Of a stretch of DNA of 64,000 nucleotides, positions 45,770 to 57,666 are shown piece by piece. The DNA comes from Lepidurus packardi. Taxonomy: Eukaryota > Arthropoda > Branchiopoda > Notostraca > Triopsidae. The stretch spans positions 9,258,565 to 9,322,564 of the forward strand of contig JAKZAN010000001.1 of assembly GCA_023053545.1 (NCBI GenBank). The letters run 5' to 3'. The position numbers and the translations under genes are program-made. Position 1 is the stretch's first letter, and the number at the start of each line of letters is the position of its first letter. The notes under the pieces are model-generated. The model ran no database searches and was not told the origin of the DNA. It saw nothing but the letters and a program-made list of their open reading frames with translations.

Positions 45770-46218
45770 ATGAAGCTTACCTCGCATTTCTACTCCTTGC
45801 ACTAGTCATCGCGACTGCATGGAGCGCCCCCTCTGATGACAAAGACACTGGAAAAGATGCAGCCTGGGCAGACTTTAAGGTAAATTGCACTTTCATCATA
45901 CTTAAACATAGTCAGATTCCATTTTGCTCAATTCTACCGTCGATATACCATTTCAGAATCAACACAAGAAGAAGTAAGAAACCCCAGAAAAAGAATCCAA
46001 GGCTCGCTCCAATTTCAATAGCGACGAAGACAAAGTCAAACAACATAACAATGAATTTGTAGCTGGTAACCAGTCGTGGTTCATGCGCTACAACCAGTTC
46101 TCCGACATCGTAAAGAATAAGCTAACTCGGAAGTATTTGTTTTCCTTTATTATTTAACACAATTTCTTTACACAGAGTAAGGAGGAATTTACGGAGACAA
46201 TGCTAAGACCTCGTAATT
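45770..46218 (+). pseudogene. Cysteine protease 5' remnant
   Basis: The ATG at 45770 opens MKLTSHFYSLH and stops; the neighbouring frame continues the normal leader (LVIATAWSAPSDDKDTGKD, WADFK) up to a GT donor. Exon 2 (about 45957-46108) keeps the I29 propeptide pattern (ESKARSNFNSDEDKVKQHN, WFMRYNQFSDI) but carries an in-frame stop after HKKK. Exon 3 ends after a few codons in a TACGAGATTCAATACG-type repeat. No mature enzyme part remains. Confidence 0.85.
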
Positions 46219-46296
46219 CAATACGAGATTCAATACGTCATTCAATACTCATTCGATACGAGAAACTGTGCTCCGCCAAAATAAATAAATAAAACA

Positions 46297-46660
46297 TTGA
46301 ATTACTTCGCAATTCCCTCTGAGTCTTCGCAATTCCCTCTGATTCCCAAAGACTCTGTGAGTCTTTTTCTGTCTATGACTTCTTGCTTCATTTCAATAGT
46401 AGGTGCTTTTCTACTCTTTCCACTAACGGTTTTCTTATGTGCCATTTTAACAACACTTAAAAAAGCACTGAACTTTCCACAAATTTCCAATATAAAAAAC
46501 AAGAGAGGGCGCCTGAGGTTTCTAATGCGGGGCCGCGTTTGTTATGCGGAACATTTACCGACTACACTTTATCCCACACGTTATTATTTTAGCCCACACG
46601 TTCGTAATGCGAAACGTTCTTTATGCGGGGCGTTCGTTATGCGAGGCACCACAGTAGTAT
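46297..46660 (-). mobile_element. pogo/Tigger-type element fragment
   Basis: On the minus strand the outer end reads CTACTGTGGTGCCTCGCATAA with repeated CGCATAACGAACG-like runs, as in Tigger TIRs. It is followed inwards by MAHKKTVSGKSRKAPTIEMK with QEVIDRKRL, resembling the N-terminal CENP-B/pogo helix-turn-helix. Only the start of the transposase is present. Confidence 0.6.
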
Positions 46661-47464
46661 GTCGCAACTCGAGTATGGGTACTGGGATTATGTTACAAAG
46701 CAATGCGGCGCACCAGGAAGCTATGGATGGAGACATCCTGCATATAGCCTACCTACCAGTGTTGTCTTTTTGTTTCAAAACGCTCACCAAATTTACACTT
46801 CAAGTCGCCAATATCTCGCCAAAAATAACGGAGGACGAGTCACTAATTCGCCGTTGTCCAAATTAAACAAATATAATGTATTTAAAATGTGTAATTTACC
46901 ATTTATAAGATTTACGTTAAGTTACACACATTTATTCAGGATAGTCGAAAATATTGGCGAACTTGCCCATCACGACGATCACGGTGGCTCACACAATACA
47001 TAAAATCACTCAATAATCACTAGGTCATTTAGCTGATTATTTGGTTATATCTATCACTGTGACTCTGCTGACTCCTAAACTTTGTTTGGAAATTTCTGCT
47101 TATAGCATTATCCTTTAAATAACCAATTCGAGGTGATTTGATGGCTGTAACGGAATACAGTGCGACTTCGAGTCCAGCGTTTTACTTGACCATGGTGAGA
47201 TTAATCTCTTAAGAATTCGCTTTGACTCTAACCCGGATATTACCTCGACTTGGAAAAGAGAATGTAAACGAAAGCAGTAAGAAGACGCAGGGAAGGGTAT
47301 TCTCTTTTTCTTGAAACAAAACAATCTTTATTATATGTAAGTGAGCAAAGAAATCGCCAAAGAAATCGCTAATCGCCAAGTGCCTTCAAATGCCCGCTAA
47401 AGTCTCAAGTCGCCAAAGTTGGCGAGAAATCGCCGTTGTTGTCAACAATGCTACCTGCTAAGGC
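46661..47464. other. Intergenic
   Basis: Contains scattered TCGCCAA-rich stretches (about 46800-46960 and 47350-47440) of unknown origin. No gene supported. Confidence 0.3.
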
Positions 47465-47660
47465 AATATGCTCCTCCTACCTATGCTTGTAAGCCTGTTT
47501 ATGAAGCACCTTCAAGGGGATACGCTCGAAGCTTTCTTACGAAACCCCTGGAAATCATACCCTCCTATTTACAACCCTAAACCTCTAAACCGTCTTATTA
47601 ACCCCCGAAACTAGACTATTACGCCTCCAAGACTTTTTGCCTACGCCCCTTAGCAGCATT
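47465..47660 (+). pseudogene. Degenerate Tyr/Pro cuticle gene fragment
   Basis: Reads APPTYACKPVYEAPSRGYA and then loses frame. Later bits such as CCTAAACCTCTAAACCG and TACGCCCC keep the Pro/Tyr codon pattern of the other cuticle genes. No start or stop of a gene is visible. Confidence 0.45.
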
Positions 47661-48504
47661 TTTTTGCCGTTCATTGCAACTGTGCAACGTTTGATCGGGG
47701 GTGATTTTTTTTAAATTGATGCACATTTCAATACATTTTTATAAGTGAAAAAATGGGTGCAAAAACAGCGGCTTTCAAAACAATCAACACAAAACAGGGG
47801 GAACAAATAGTAGTTTAGTCGAAAAGGAAGAAATTAAGATAATTCGAAGAAAAGGCCAACCTTCACAGTATATATTAAACTTTCGTCCTGTCCCTAAGAC
47901 TAACATGTGCGTTATACCACCTACTGAGAGCTGCAGATCGTTCATTTTTTTACTGCGCTCGTTTTAAAACGCACAGAAAAAAGAACTTCGACTTTCAATT
48001 ATATAACGAAAATTTCTTTCAAAATGTTGTTCTCTATTTTATTTTGTTGTTATTCACAGACGTGTCCTCCATGCTGCATTCAAAAACGACGTTGTTCGGC
48101 AAAATAAAGAAGACCACGGATGTCTAAAACTCAAGTAATCTTTCTTACCGACTTCTCTCTAAAAAGATGGCGGGACACGTAGTTTGTAGTTCAACCGGTA
48201 AATGGTGTCAAAGTAGACGAGCGCTGCGCTCGCAAGAAATAGAAAACGAGCAAACGCGCTCTTCGCTCGTGGATCTTCAAGCGCGATCGTAGCAGCTCTG
48301 CACCTACTACAGGGTTTATAGAACAACACATCTTTTAAGCGACAACAAAAATATGCTATTCTCTTTATGCATGAAGACACCCATAATTAATTGAAAGTTT
48401 GGCACTATTTCCAAACAATATTAGCACTAAAGTACCTGGCCTCCAATTAACCTAGTTCTATCATGCCAAGCTTTCCTACTTCCTTCACTTCACTCGAGGG
48501 TTTT
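47661..48504. other. Intergenic, left flank of the tandem array
   Basis: No gene or recognised element. Unique sequence up to the array boundary at GGATCC (48505). Confidence 0.35.
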
Positions 48505-48649
48505 GGATCCAGCGATCTTGACGGCAACCTTCACCAACGGTTTTATCCTCCTTTCTCTGTCGTTCAAGTGCGGACCACCAATTTTTCCTCTTCGTGAATT
48601 GACTTTTACCCGGACCTTACCATTAGAGATATGGTGAACCTTTTTAGAG

Positions 48650-48657
48650 TATATAAA
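48650..48657 (+). promoter_or_regulatory. TATA box of gene A, copy 1
   Basis: TATATAAA, 75 bases upstream of the ATG at 48725, in the context AGAGTATATAAACTCC. The same box occurs at 54816 and 60982 in units 2 and 3. Confidence 0.7.
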
Positions 48658-48724
48658 CTCCGTGTTGGGTTGGAACTAATCAGTTAACAGTGCAAGGTCG
48701 ACTGATCTAAACGGAAAACGAACC

Positions 48725-50100
48725 ATGGCCAAGTTAATTACTTTAGTGACTTTAGTGATATTTGCTGCTTTAGTGAGCGCAAACACCGACTATGGAACTC
48801 AAGTGAGAATACTAATTCCTGATAAACGCCTTTTTTATTGCACTATCTGCGCTAATTCAAAGTTTCGCTTTTCTGGAATTTCCATTACAGTTCTTTTCTT
48901 TTATTTTTCGCTCTAAGATTTCTTATGGTTTATGTAAAGATTTCTATTCTTAAGTTCAAATAAAATTTCCCTCTTTTCAGCCATTAGTATTAGTATTACA
49001 TTTCTAGCCTAGTTTTTATTTTGCTAGCTCTTGTCTTCAATACGAATTTACTTTCAAACTCAATTTCTAGTAAATAAATTCCAAGTTATATCTAATTATC
49101 AAAATATTAAATGGGTTATCAATTTTCCCTTTCAGCCTACAAACAATTATGGATATCGCTACGCCGTCAATGATCACTACGGTAAATAGTAAAATAAACA
49201 TGTTGGTGTTGAAACCAAACATGTTGGAAAAAACATGTTGGTGTTGAAACCATTTTTTCGAAATATTTAGGTAATGAACACTCATCAGAGCAAAACCGCG
49301 TGGGCAATACCGTAAAAGGACAGTACAAGGTTCTGCTGCCTGATGGTCGTCTGCAAACTGTCACTTACATTGCTGACGAAGGTGGTTACCGCGCCAAAGT
49401 TGACTACACCCCTGCCTCGCCTGGTGAAGCTACAACGGCTGGTTTAGGCGTTTCAGGATCCGCCCCTGGACCAGTTTACGCCGCAGGTCAAGGTGGAAGT
49501 TACAGTGGATTCGGCTACAACGGCAGATACAGCGCAGGTAGATCTTACGAGAGCGGATATGGAGGACTTGGACCGGTAGAAGGAGCTTCTGGTGGATATG
49601 GAAACTTCAATAACCGACAGTTTGGCGGTTTTTACGGATCCTATGGCGGATACAGAGGCTTCAGTCAATATGGCGGAAATTCATACAGCTCTTTGGGAGG
49701 CTACGGTGCAGGTACCGGAAGCTACGAAGCTGGTATCGGAGGCTATGGGGCTGGTAACGGAGGCTACGGCGTTGGTATCGGAGGCTATGGTGCTGGTAAC
49801 GGAGGCTACGGAGCTGCTTTCGGAGGCTATGGTGCTGGTAATGGAGGCTACGGCGCTGGTATCGGGGGCTATGGGTACGGACAAGGCGCAGGATTCAGCA
49901 GCCATGGAGCTGGTGCTGGTAGCTATGGATATGGAAGCGGCGCAGGCGGGTATGGATACAATGGGATTACTGGCAGTAATGGATATGGAGCAGCTGGAGT
50001 GATTGGCTATCAATATTCTTCGCCTTTGAATAACGGTTACGCCTATGAAACGCCACATTCTTCGGTATCGTCTTATTCCAACACAGTTCCCAGCTATTAA
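48725..50100 (+). CDS. Gene A copy 1: RR cuticular protein with Gly/Tyr-rich tail
   Basis: Exons are 48725-48802, 49136-49181 and 49271-50100, giving 317 aa. Signal peptide MAKLITLVTLVIFAALVSA. An RR chitin-binding domain spans exons 2-3 (YGYRYAVNDHYG|NEHSSEQNRVGNTVKGQYKV, LLPDGRLQTVTYIADEGGYR). A long tail of GGYGAGNGGYGAGIGGYG repeats follows, typical of flexible or elastic cuticle proteins. The second intron carries a short direct repeat (ACATGTTGGTGTTGAAACC, twice). The intact frame is shared by all three copies. Confidence 0.93.
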
Positions 50101-50522
50101 ATTTAGCTATAAGTAAAAATAACGTCTGCCTTTTCCGACCAATCCCGTGCAATTTTAGTGTCTGTACAATATTATAGGAAATACATATGGGAAAAATAAG
50201 CAAACTGTATCATTATGTGAAATTCGATAACTGTAAAACAAATAAATTAATTGCCACCTAAGATTTGCGAACTTAATTAGAGAGAAAACAACTTGTTAGA
50301 AATTATTGCACTATATAATACGAGAGCATAAATCAACCAACAGACTACGGTTCTCGTTTTTCTATCGTATCTCGGTTTGCTAATTATAATACTGTAGAAT
50401 TACTTACACTGTGGACTTTTCGTCAAATTTCAATAATAAGAAACCAAGAAATACTACGAAATACTAATTTGACACTAACAGCTACAGTCCATGGGAATTT
50501 AAAAACTCCCGATTAACAATTG

Positions 50523-50531
50523 TGACCTTGA
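50523..50531 (-). promoter_or_regulatory. FTZ-F1-type nuclear receptor half-site before gene B
   Basis: On the minus strand TCAAGGTCA fits the YCAAGGYCR consensus of FTZ-F1/NR5A receptors, which are known to drive cuticle genes around moulting. It lies about 120 bases upstream of the TATATATAA at 50645. A related but weaker match (GCAAGGCCA) lies before gene C at about 52210. Function here is inference. Confidence 0.45.
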
Positions 50532-50758
50532 AAATAACGAATATTATACGTTAAGCGATCGGCATACGAAAGTGACCTATGAGTTCGATCAATTCAAGAA
50601 TGCGGTAGTGATTTGGATGTAACGATTGAGGTAATGGTTTGGGGTATATATAAGGAGGATTTTTGAGGGGAAAAGTTATCCAGTCATCAGCATCTGACCA
50701 AGCAAAGTCAAAAGTAATCCTCTGCACTTATCAAGTCAAATAACCAAAAATTCTTACA

Positions 50759-50972
50759 ATGAACTTCAGCGCAGTGAGTATATTTATACTATATTTGACA
50801 TGTAACTCGTCATACTAATATTGTTTCCTCGTATTATTTCTTATCGTTTCACTCACAGATCATATGTATCTGCCTGTTCGTTGGTATTGCTGCCGCACTC
50901 CCTGGATACCATGAGAAACAGAAAACCTACAACGCTCCTTACGCTATTGCCATGACATCTTACGGAGACTAA
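50759..50972 (+). CDS. Gene B copy 1: 42-residue secreted peptide (short KP-family gene)
   Basis: Exon 1 (50759-50773) codes MNFSA and exon 2 is 50859-50972. The product is essentially a signal peptide (MNFSA|IICICLFVGIAAALPG) plus YHEKQKTYNAPYAIAMTSYGD. It has the same leader, intron position and first repeat-less segment as gene C, but stops where C goes on into KP repeats. It has a TATA box (GGGGTATATATAAGG at 50641) and good splice sites. It may be a genuine mini-protein or a truncated relative. Confidence 0.65.
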
Positions 50973-51061
50973 GTGATTCTAAATTCTGAGCATGTAGTAG
51001 AATACTACGGCTCTAAGGATCAGACAATTTTATAAATAGAGGACTAATAACTGAATAAATC

Positions 51062-51500
51062 ATGTCACTTTATAAAGAAAAGAACGAAAAGAGAATTTCA
51101 AGAACGCTAAAACTTCAAACTGAACAAGAATTGGTACAAGCGGCCAGGTCTCTAAAACCACAACCATGGCTAGAACACCCGAATAGAAGAGTAGCCGTAG
51201 CGCTCTTAAGAATAAGAAGCAAACATGCAAAGGTGGGTTGGTGGATGAAGAGATTTAAGCTTAAAGACACAGATATGAAAAGTGTAGGGAACAAACAGAC
51301 ACAGTGGAACACAGGTTGTTGTATTGCCCATCATATGGATACGAAAGAGAAAAATGGAGGAGAAGAGTAGAACAGATCGGAGTAACCTTTAACATGGAAA
51401 ATGTATTAGGATTAGGGAAAATTGAACCAGAACGTCAATATAAGTTAAGAAACTGTCTAGTAGACTACCTTAAAGATACTAAACTGATACAAGTGGTGTA
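51062..51500 (+). mobile_element. LINE ORF2 C-terminal fragment, copy 1
   Basis: Reads EHPNRRVAVALLRIRSKHAK, then after a one-base frame change YEKCREQTDTVEHRLLYCPS, REKWRRRVEQIG and DYLKDTKLIQVV. The Cys/His pattern C.xC/H..C with 'EH.LLYCP' is that of the C-terminus of Jockey/R1-type non-LTR reverse transcriptases. It is a different family from the LINE at 6575. Confidence 0.7.
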
Positions 51501-52435
51501 ATTTTGTTTTTTCTTTTTCTCTACCAATAATAAGAACAATAGAAAGTTTGTTTCAGAATAATACTATTAAAAAAAATCAGAAATACGAAATGGTCAGAAA
51601 TAGTCGATAAAGTGCCCGTTAGGTGACACAGTTTTACTAAAAACAGACAAACAACGACTACTGTGGCTCTGGTACCGTTGTCTACGTTGCTGGTAATGGA
51701 TAATGAAAAGTTGAAACTGACTTTTACACCAGTATTAGGAAACGAATAATGATTACGCCCAAACCGTGCCGAATGAATACTGCCCAAAGTACTCGCTTGT
51801 ATTCATAAAACAAGCTGTTTTATCGGTTTCAAAGAATAAAGGTAGCTCCTTTTTATTAATCCCAATCAATTTCATTTTCTGTACACTATTCTAGGAAAGA
51901 TGAAAATAAAAACTTCAATGTTAATATAATCGTGTTTAATTGAATACATTTAGAACATAATATATATAATAAGTTACCTTACAAACATAAAAGATTTTAA
52001 ACTTATTGGAAATCAATACAATATATTGTCAACAGAAAACTATACTATTCTATTTTCTTGCGCTTTGCTAATTCTAACCTTTCGAAATATTAATTCCCAA
52101 TAATGAACTCCTTGTCGCGTTTCTATATTTACATGCTGGCGAATAAAACAGGAAGAATGCACAAAAACTGATCTTTGGTCTTACACTGCGAATGTAAAAA
52201 TTCCCGAGTGGCAATGGTGGCCTTGCAAATAACGAATTTGTTTGCCAAATGGAAAATTACGGAAGTGACCCTTGAGTTCAACTGAAAAATTCCCTAGTAA
52301 CGCAATGAATCATATCATGCTTTGGCGTATAAATGGGGGTTGTTTTAGGGAAGAAGTCATTCAGTCCTCAACGTCTGACCAAGCAGTCACAAAGCAATAC
52401 CCGGCACTTGTCAAGTCAAACCAGAGATTCTCACC

Positions 52436-52907
52436 ATGCATTTCAGCACAGTAAGCTATAACTACTTAATTTTTTTATCATGAACATTCTCAAGTTAATA
52501 CTAATTTCTGTAATTATTTCTTTTTGTGTCACTAGCAGATCATCTACACTTGTATGCTCTTCAGTATTGCTGCCGCATTCCCTGGATACTATGAAAAACG
52601 GAGAACCTACAACGCTCCTTACGCTATGGCTACGGCACCTTACGGAGAGAAGCCCGCTTATGAAGCCAAGCCTTACCAGCCCGCTTATGAGACCAAACCT
52701 TACGAACACAAACCCGTTTATGAAGCCAAACCTTATGAGCATAAACCGACCTATGTACAAAAGCCATCTTATGGAAATATTCCCATGTACGAAGAAAAGC
52801 CAAAGCCTTGCGAAGCTCCATGCGAAGAACCGGAACCTTGCATGACAGAAGAGCCCTGCAAAGAGCCTCAACCCTGCGAAAGCGAACCCTGTGAAGCTGA
52901 TCCATGA
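52436..52907 (+). CDS. Gene C copy 1: secreted KP-repeat protein with Cys-rich tail
   Basis: Exon 1 (52436-52450) codes MHFST and exon 2 is 52539-52907, giving 127 aa. Signal peptide MHFST|IIYTCMLFSIAAAFPG. Repeats of the type YEAKPYQP, YETKPYEHKP and YEAKPYEHKP follow, then YEEKPKPCEAPCEEPEPC with paired Cys and acidic residues. It is a shorter relative of the 435-residue gene at 34924 (same leader and same switch from KP repeats to CEEPEPC). Structural cuticle role inferred. A TATAAA box lies at about 52330. Confidence 0.88.
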
Positions 52908-53699
52908 ATATCTTTGGTAAAAATCGAACAGATTTATTTTGTATATTGCATTCTTTCAATGAAATAAAGACTTTTTTCAGTAAAATTTGTACTGGGCTCG
53001 GAGTTGTCTGCTCTTTCTAAATTATAGATCAGCTCACAAAGTAACTAATTATAGTGTGCCGCCCATGGTTCTTCTATGTGCTACGGAGTTGGCATCAATC
53101 CCTTTGCTCCACACAACGGTTGTTATACGCTTACAAAAACACACATTCACAAAGATGTGAAAAGAAAGGCGATGATACTTTTGACTAGATCTCACAAAAT
53201 TGTATTACCTTTTGGATTGGTAGGAAATGTGATTTGGAAAAATCTATACTGAATCACTAATTGAAAATTGACGGACTCGTATACTTAATAGGTAAAAACA
53301 AATACGAATATTCAATGGCCTTTTTAAAAATAATAAGCCCACAAAAGACTTTATGTAAATGTTACATTTAAACTTACTATAGGTTAAAACTACAATAAAA
53401 TTATTGAGAATTTAACGCAAAACATTATTGCATATTGAATTTAAGATTTACGGTAGTTCTTTTCCCCTGACGTTTGCTAAATATAATATTTCGAGATGTC
53501 TCTTTTCGAGATGTTTCTTCGAATAGCTTTTCCCATTTCGATTTATATAAGTACTTTTCTTAAGTAATGCATTTTTAATAAATTTGCCAGCCAAGAGCTA
53601 GGCTCACGCTGGGTTTCAAATAAATATTTCGAGATGTTCTTTCATTCTCAGCTTCCCACCGCAATTTAAAAATAAAAAATGGACCAGAAATATACGAAA

Positions 53700-54670
53700 G
53701 AATTTAAAACAAAGGAGACAAAGTATGCTGAAGACTCAACCAGGAGGCCAAGATTTCTACGAATTTGAAAATTCCAAAGAAGTTTACGTCCCTGTCTACC
53801 TCCGAAAGAATCCGACTGGCAAAGGAGAATGGCATTTGTTTCCGCTGTTTGCGGAAGGGGCATATTGGCCGAGACTGCGCTTTTACGAAGGAGTGTGCTA
53901 CGAGCAGTTGTAAGTGCTACCACAACCCTCTTCTTCAGGACGCCCCACGAGCCTTTGACCGGAAAGGTCCAAGCGATACATCGAACCGGAATGGCTTTAC
54001 ATCCGGAGGTGACACCAAAGACCCTGACGACAACCGACATGTTAACCATGTGACAACAAATGCGAATAACACTGAGGTGTTATTGGCAGTAGTACCCGTA
54101 AGACTCCGCTTGGATAACGCCTACCTCGACATCTTCGCTTTGCTCGACAGCGGGAGCGAAGTCTCCTTGGTCTGCCAGGACATCGCTGACAAGCTCCATC
54201 TCGAGGGCGGAACTGAAGTTTTGTGGATCCGGACCTTCCACAGCCAGGACCCAATCATGAATAGCAGGAAGATTACCCTTAAGGTTGAGTCCTTGACCAG
54301 AACATGTGCCTTGACGTAACGGTATCGACATCCCATCCGTCGATTCGACAAAGGTAACAGTGCTTCTGGGCATGGACGTCCCGGGAGCACAGTTGAAGCT
54401 CCGAATATCGAGAGAAACAGCACCAGCTCCGATCGCGATACAGACCCATTGGTGTGCAGTTGGCAAGATTCTCAAAGCGCAGATCACAGCACCACCTGGT
54501 TGCAACCTCCTCAACCTGCCAGCTACAAGGGATGACCACTTGGATGAATTGCTGGAAAATTTTTTGACCATCGAATCATTTGGAGTGGGTACGGCAAAGC
54601 TTCCAATCAGTCAAGACAACCGGAAGGCACTACAGATTTTTGAATCTACCCTATGACTACGACACGACAT
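53700..54670 (+). mobile_element. Fossil BEL/Pao LTR retrotransposon, gag-protease part, copy 1
   Basis: Carries a Gag-type zinc knuckle (CFRCLRKGHIGRDC) and an aspartic protease motif (LLDSGSEVSLV) in the order seen in BEL/Pao elements. It lacks LTRs and most of pol, and is broken in several places. It lies at the right end of array unit 1. Confidence 0.85.
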
Positions 54671-54890
54671 GGATCCAGCGATCTTGAAGGCAACCTTCAC
54701 CAACCGTTTTATCCTCCTTTCTCTGTCGTTCAAGTGTGGACCACCAATTTTTCCTCTTCGTGAATTGACTTTTACCCGGACCTTACCATTAGAGATATGG
54801 TGAACCTTTTTAGAGTATATAAACTCCGTGTTGGGTTGGAACTAATCAGTTAACAGTGCAAGGTCGACTGATCTAAACGGAAAACGAACC

Positions 54891-56266
54891 ATGGCCAAGT
54901 TAATTACTTTAGTGACTTTAGTGATATTTGCTGCTTTAGTGAGCGCAAACACCGACTATGGAACTCAAGTGAGAATACTAATTCCTGATAAACGCCTTTT
55001 TTATTGCACTATCTGCGCTAATTCAAAGTTTCGCTTTTCTGGAATTTCCATTACAGTTCTTTTCTTTTATTTTTCGCTCTAAGATTTCTTATGGTTTATG
55101 TAAAGATTTCTATTCTTAAGTTCAAATAAAATTTCCCTCTTTTCAGCCATTAGTATTAGTATTACATTTCTAGCCTAGTTTTTATTTTGCTAGCTCTTGT
55201 CTTCAATACGAATTTACTTTCAAACTCAATTTCTAGTAAATAAATTCCAAGTTATATCTAATTATCAAAATATTAAATGGGTTATCAATTTTCCCTTTCA
55301 GCCTACAAACAATTATGGATATCGCTACGCCGTCAATGATCACTACGGTAAATAGTAAAATAAACATGTTGGTGTTGAAACCAAACATGTTGGAAAAAAC
55401 ATGTTGGTGTTGAAACCATTTTTTCGAAATATTTAGGTAATGAACACTCATCAGAGCAAAACCGCGTGGGCAATACCGTAAAAGGACAGTACAAGGTTCT
55501 GCTGCCTGATGGTCGTCTGCAAACTGTCACTTACATTGCTGACGAAGGTGGTTACCGCGCCAAAGTTGACTACACCCCTGCCTCGCCTGGTGAAGCTACA
55601 ACGGCTGGTTTAGGCGTTTCAGGATCCGCCCCTGGACCAGTTTACGCCGCAGGTCAAGGTGGAAGTTACAGTGGATTCGGCTACAACGGCAGATACAGCG
55701 CAGGTAGATCTTACGAGAGCGGATATGGAGGACTTGGACCGGTAGAAGGAGCTTCTGGTGGATATGGAAACTTCAATAACCGACAGTTTGGCGGTTTTTA
55801 CGGATCCTATGGCGGATACAGAGGCTTCAGTCAATATGGCGGAAATTCATACAGCTCTTTGGGAGGCTACGGTGCAGGTACCGGAAGCTACGAAGCTGGT
55901 ATCGGAGGCTATGGGGCTGGTAACGGAGGCTACGGCGTTGGTATCGGAGGCTATGGTGCTGGTAACGGAGGCTACGGAGCTGCTTTCGGAGGCTATGGTG
56001 CTGGTAATGGAGGCTACGGCGCTGGTATCGGGGGCTATGGGTACGGACAAGGCGCAGGATTCAGCAGCCATGGAGCTGGTGCTGGTAGCTATGGATATGG
56101 AAGCGGCGCAGGCGGGTATGGATACAATGGGATTACTGGCAGTAATGGATATGGAGCAGCTGGAGTGATTGGCTATCAATATTCTTCGCCTTTGAATAAC
56201 GGTTACGCCTATGAAACGCCACATTCTTCGGTATCGTCTTATTCCAACACAGTTCCCAGCTATTAA
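54891..56266 (+). CDS. Gene A copy 2: RR cuticular protein
   Basis: Exons are 54891-54968, 55302-55347 and 55437-56266. The predicted 317-residue protein is identical to copy 1 as far as could be read by eye. TATA box at 54816. Confidence 0.93.
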
Positions 56267-56688
56267 ATTTAGCTATAAGTAAAAATAACGTCTGCCTTTT
56301 CCGACCAATCCCGTGCAATTTTAGTGTCTGTACAATATTATAGGAAATACATATGGGAAAAATAAGCAAACTGTATCATTATGTGAAATTCGATAACTGT
56401 AAAACAAATAAATTAATTGCCACCTAAGATTTGCGAACTTAATTAGAGAGAAAACAACTTGTTAGAAATTATTGCACTATATAATACGAGAGCATAAATC
56501 AACCAACAGACTACGGTTCTCGTTTTTCTATCGTATCTCGGTTTGCTAATTATAATACTGTAGAATTACTTACACTGTGGACTTTTCGTCAAATTTCAAT
56601 AATAAGAAACCAAGAAATACTACGAAATACTAATTTGACACTAACAGCTACAGTCCATGGGAATTTAAAAACTCCCGATTAACAATTG

Positions 56689-56697
56689 TGACCTTGA
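56689..56697 (-). promoter_or_regulatory. FTZ-F1-type half-site before gene B copy 2
   Basis: Same TCAAGGTCA (minus strand) as at 50523, carried along in the duplication. Confidence 0.4.
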
Positions 56698-56924
56698 AAA
56701 TAACGAATATTATACGTTAAGCGATCGGCATACGAAAGTGACCTATGAGTTCGATCAATTCAAGAATGCGGTAGTGATTTGGATGTAACGATTGAGGTAA
56801 TGGTTTGGGGTATATATAAGGAGGATTTTTGAGGGGAAAAGTTATCCAGTCATCAGCATCTGACCAAGCAAAGTCAAAAGTAATCCTCTGCACTTATCAA
56901 GTCAAATAACCAAAAATTCTTACA

Positions 56925-57138
56925 ATGAACTTCAGCGCAGTGAGTATATTTATACTATATTTGACATGTAACTCGTCATACTAATATTGTTTCCTCGTAT
57001 TATTTCTTATCGTTTCACTCACAGATCATATGTATCTGCCTGTTCGTTGGTATTGCTGCCGCACTCCCTGGATACCATGAGAAACAGAAAACCTACAACG
57101 CTCCTTACGCTATTGCCATGACATCTTACGGAGACTAA
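56925..57138 (+). CDS. Gene B copy 2: 42-residue secreted peptide
   Basis: Exons are 56925-56939 and 57025-57138, with the same product as copy 1. Being unchanged says little about selection because the whole unit is near-identical. Confidence 0.62.
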
Positions 57139-57227
57139 GTGATTCTAAATTCTGAGCATGTAGTAGAATACTACGGCTCTAAGGATCAGACAATTTTATA
57201 AATAGAGGACTAATAACTGAATAAATC

Positions 57228-57666
57228 ATGTCACTTTATAAAGAAAAGAACGAAAAGAGAATTTCAAGAACGCTAAAACTTCAAACTGAACAAGAATTGG
57301 TACAAGCGGCCAGGTCTCTAAAACCACAACCATGGCTAGAACACCCGAATAGAAGAGTAGCCGTAGCGCTCTTAAGAATAAGAAGCAAACATGCAAAGGT
57401 GGGTTGGTGGATGAAGAGATTTAAGCTTAAAGACACAGATATGAAAAGTGTAGGGAACAAACAGACACAGTGGAACACAGGTTGTTGTATTGCCCATCAT
57501 ATGGATACGAAAGAGAAAAATGGAGGAGAAGAGTAGAACAGATCGGAGTAACCTTTAACATGGAAAATGTATTAGGATTAGGGAAAATTGAACCAGAACG
57601 TCAATATAAGTTAAGAAACTGTCTAGTAGACTACCTTAAAGATACTAAACTGATACAAGTGGTGTA
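57228..57666 (+). mobile_element. LINE ORF2 C-terminal fragment, copy 2
   Basis: Duplicate of 51062-51500, moved as part of the array unit, not an independent insertion. Confidence 0.7.

Larger units (their letters stand above)
48505..54670. repeat. Tandem array unit 1 (6166 bp)
   Basis: Direct repeat with unit 2 at an offset of exactly 6166 bases. Contents in order: gene A (RR cuticle), gene B (tiny peptide), LINE tail, gene C (KP-repeat), fossil BEL/Pao piece. Left boundary is GGATCCAGCG at 48505; the preceding bases differ from those before units 2 and 3. Confidence 0.97.

Noticed and set aside
46297-46866. 189-codon plus-strand open frame
   Set aside because: The opposite strand has the pogo/Tigger N-terminal motif and terminal repeats, so the plus frame is probably a shadow.
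49592-50058. Open frames on both strands overlapping gene A's Gly/Tyr repeats (also in the other two copies)
   Set aside because: By-products of GGC/GGT/TAC-rich repeats. The RR-domain frame with spliced signal peptide is the real one.
51115-51312. Minus-strand open frame with hydrophobic residues
   Set aside because: Lies opposite the LINE C-terminal fragment; no independent evidence of a gene.
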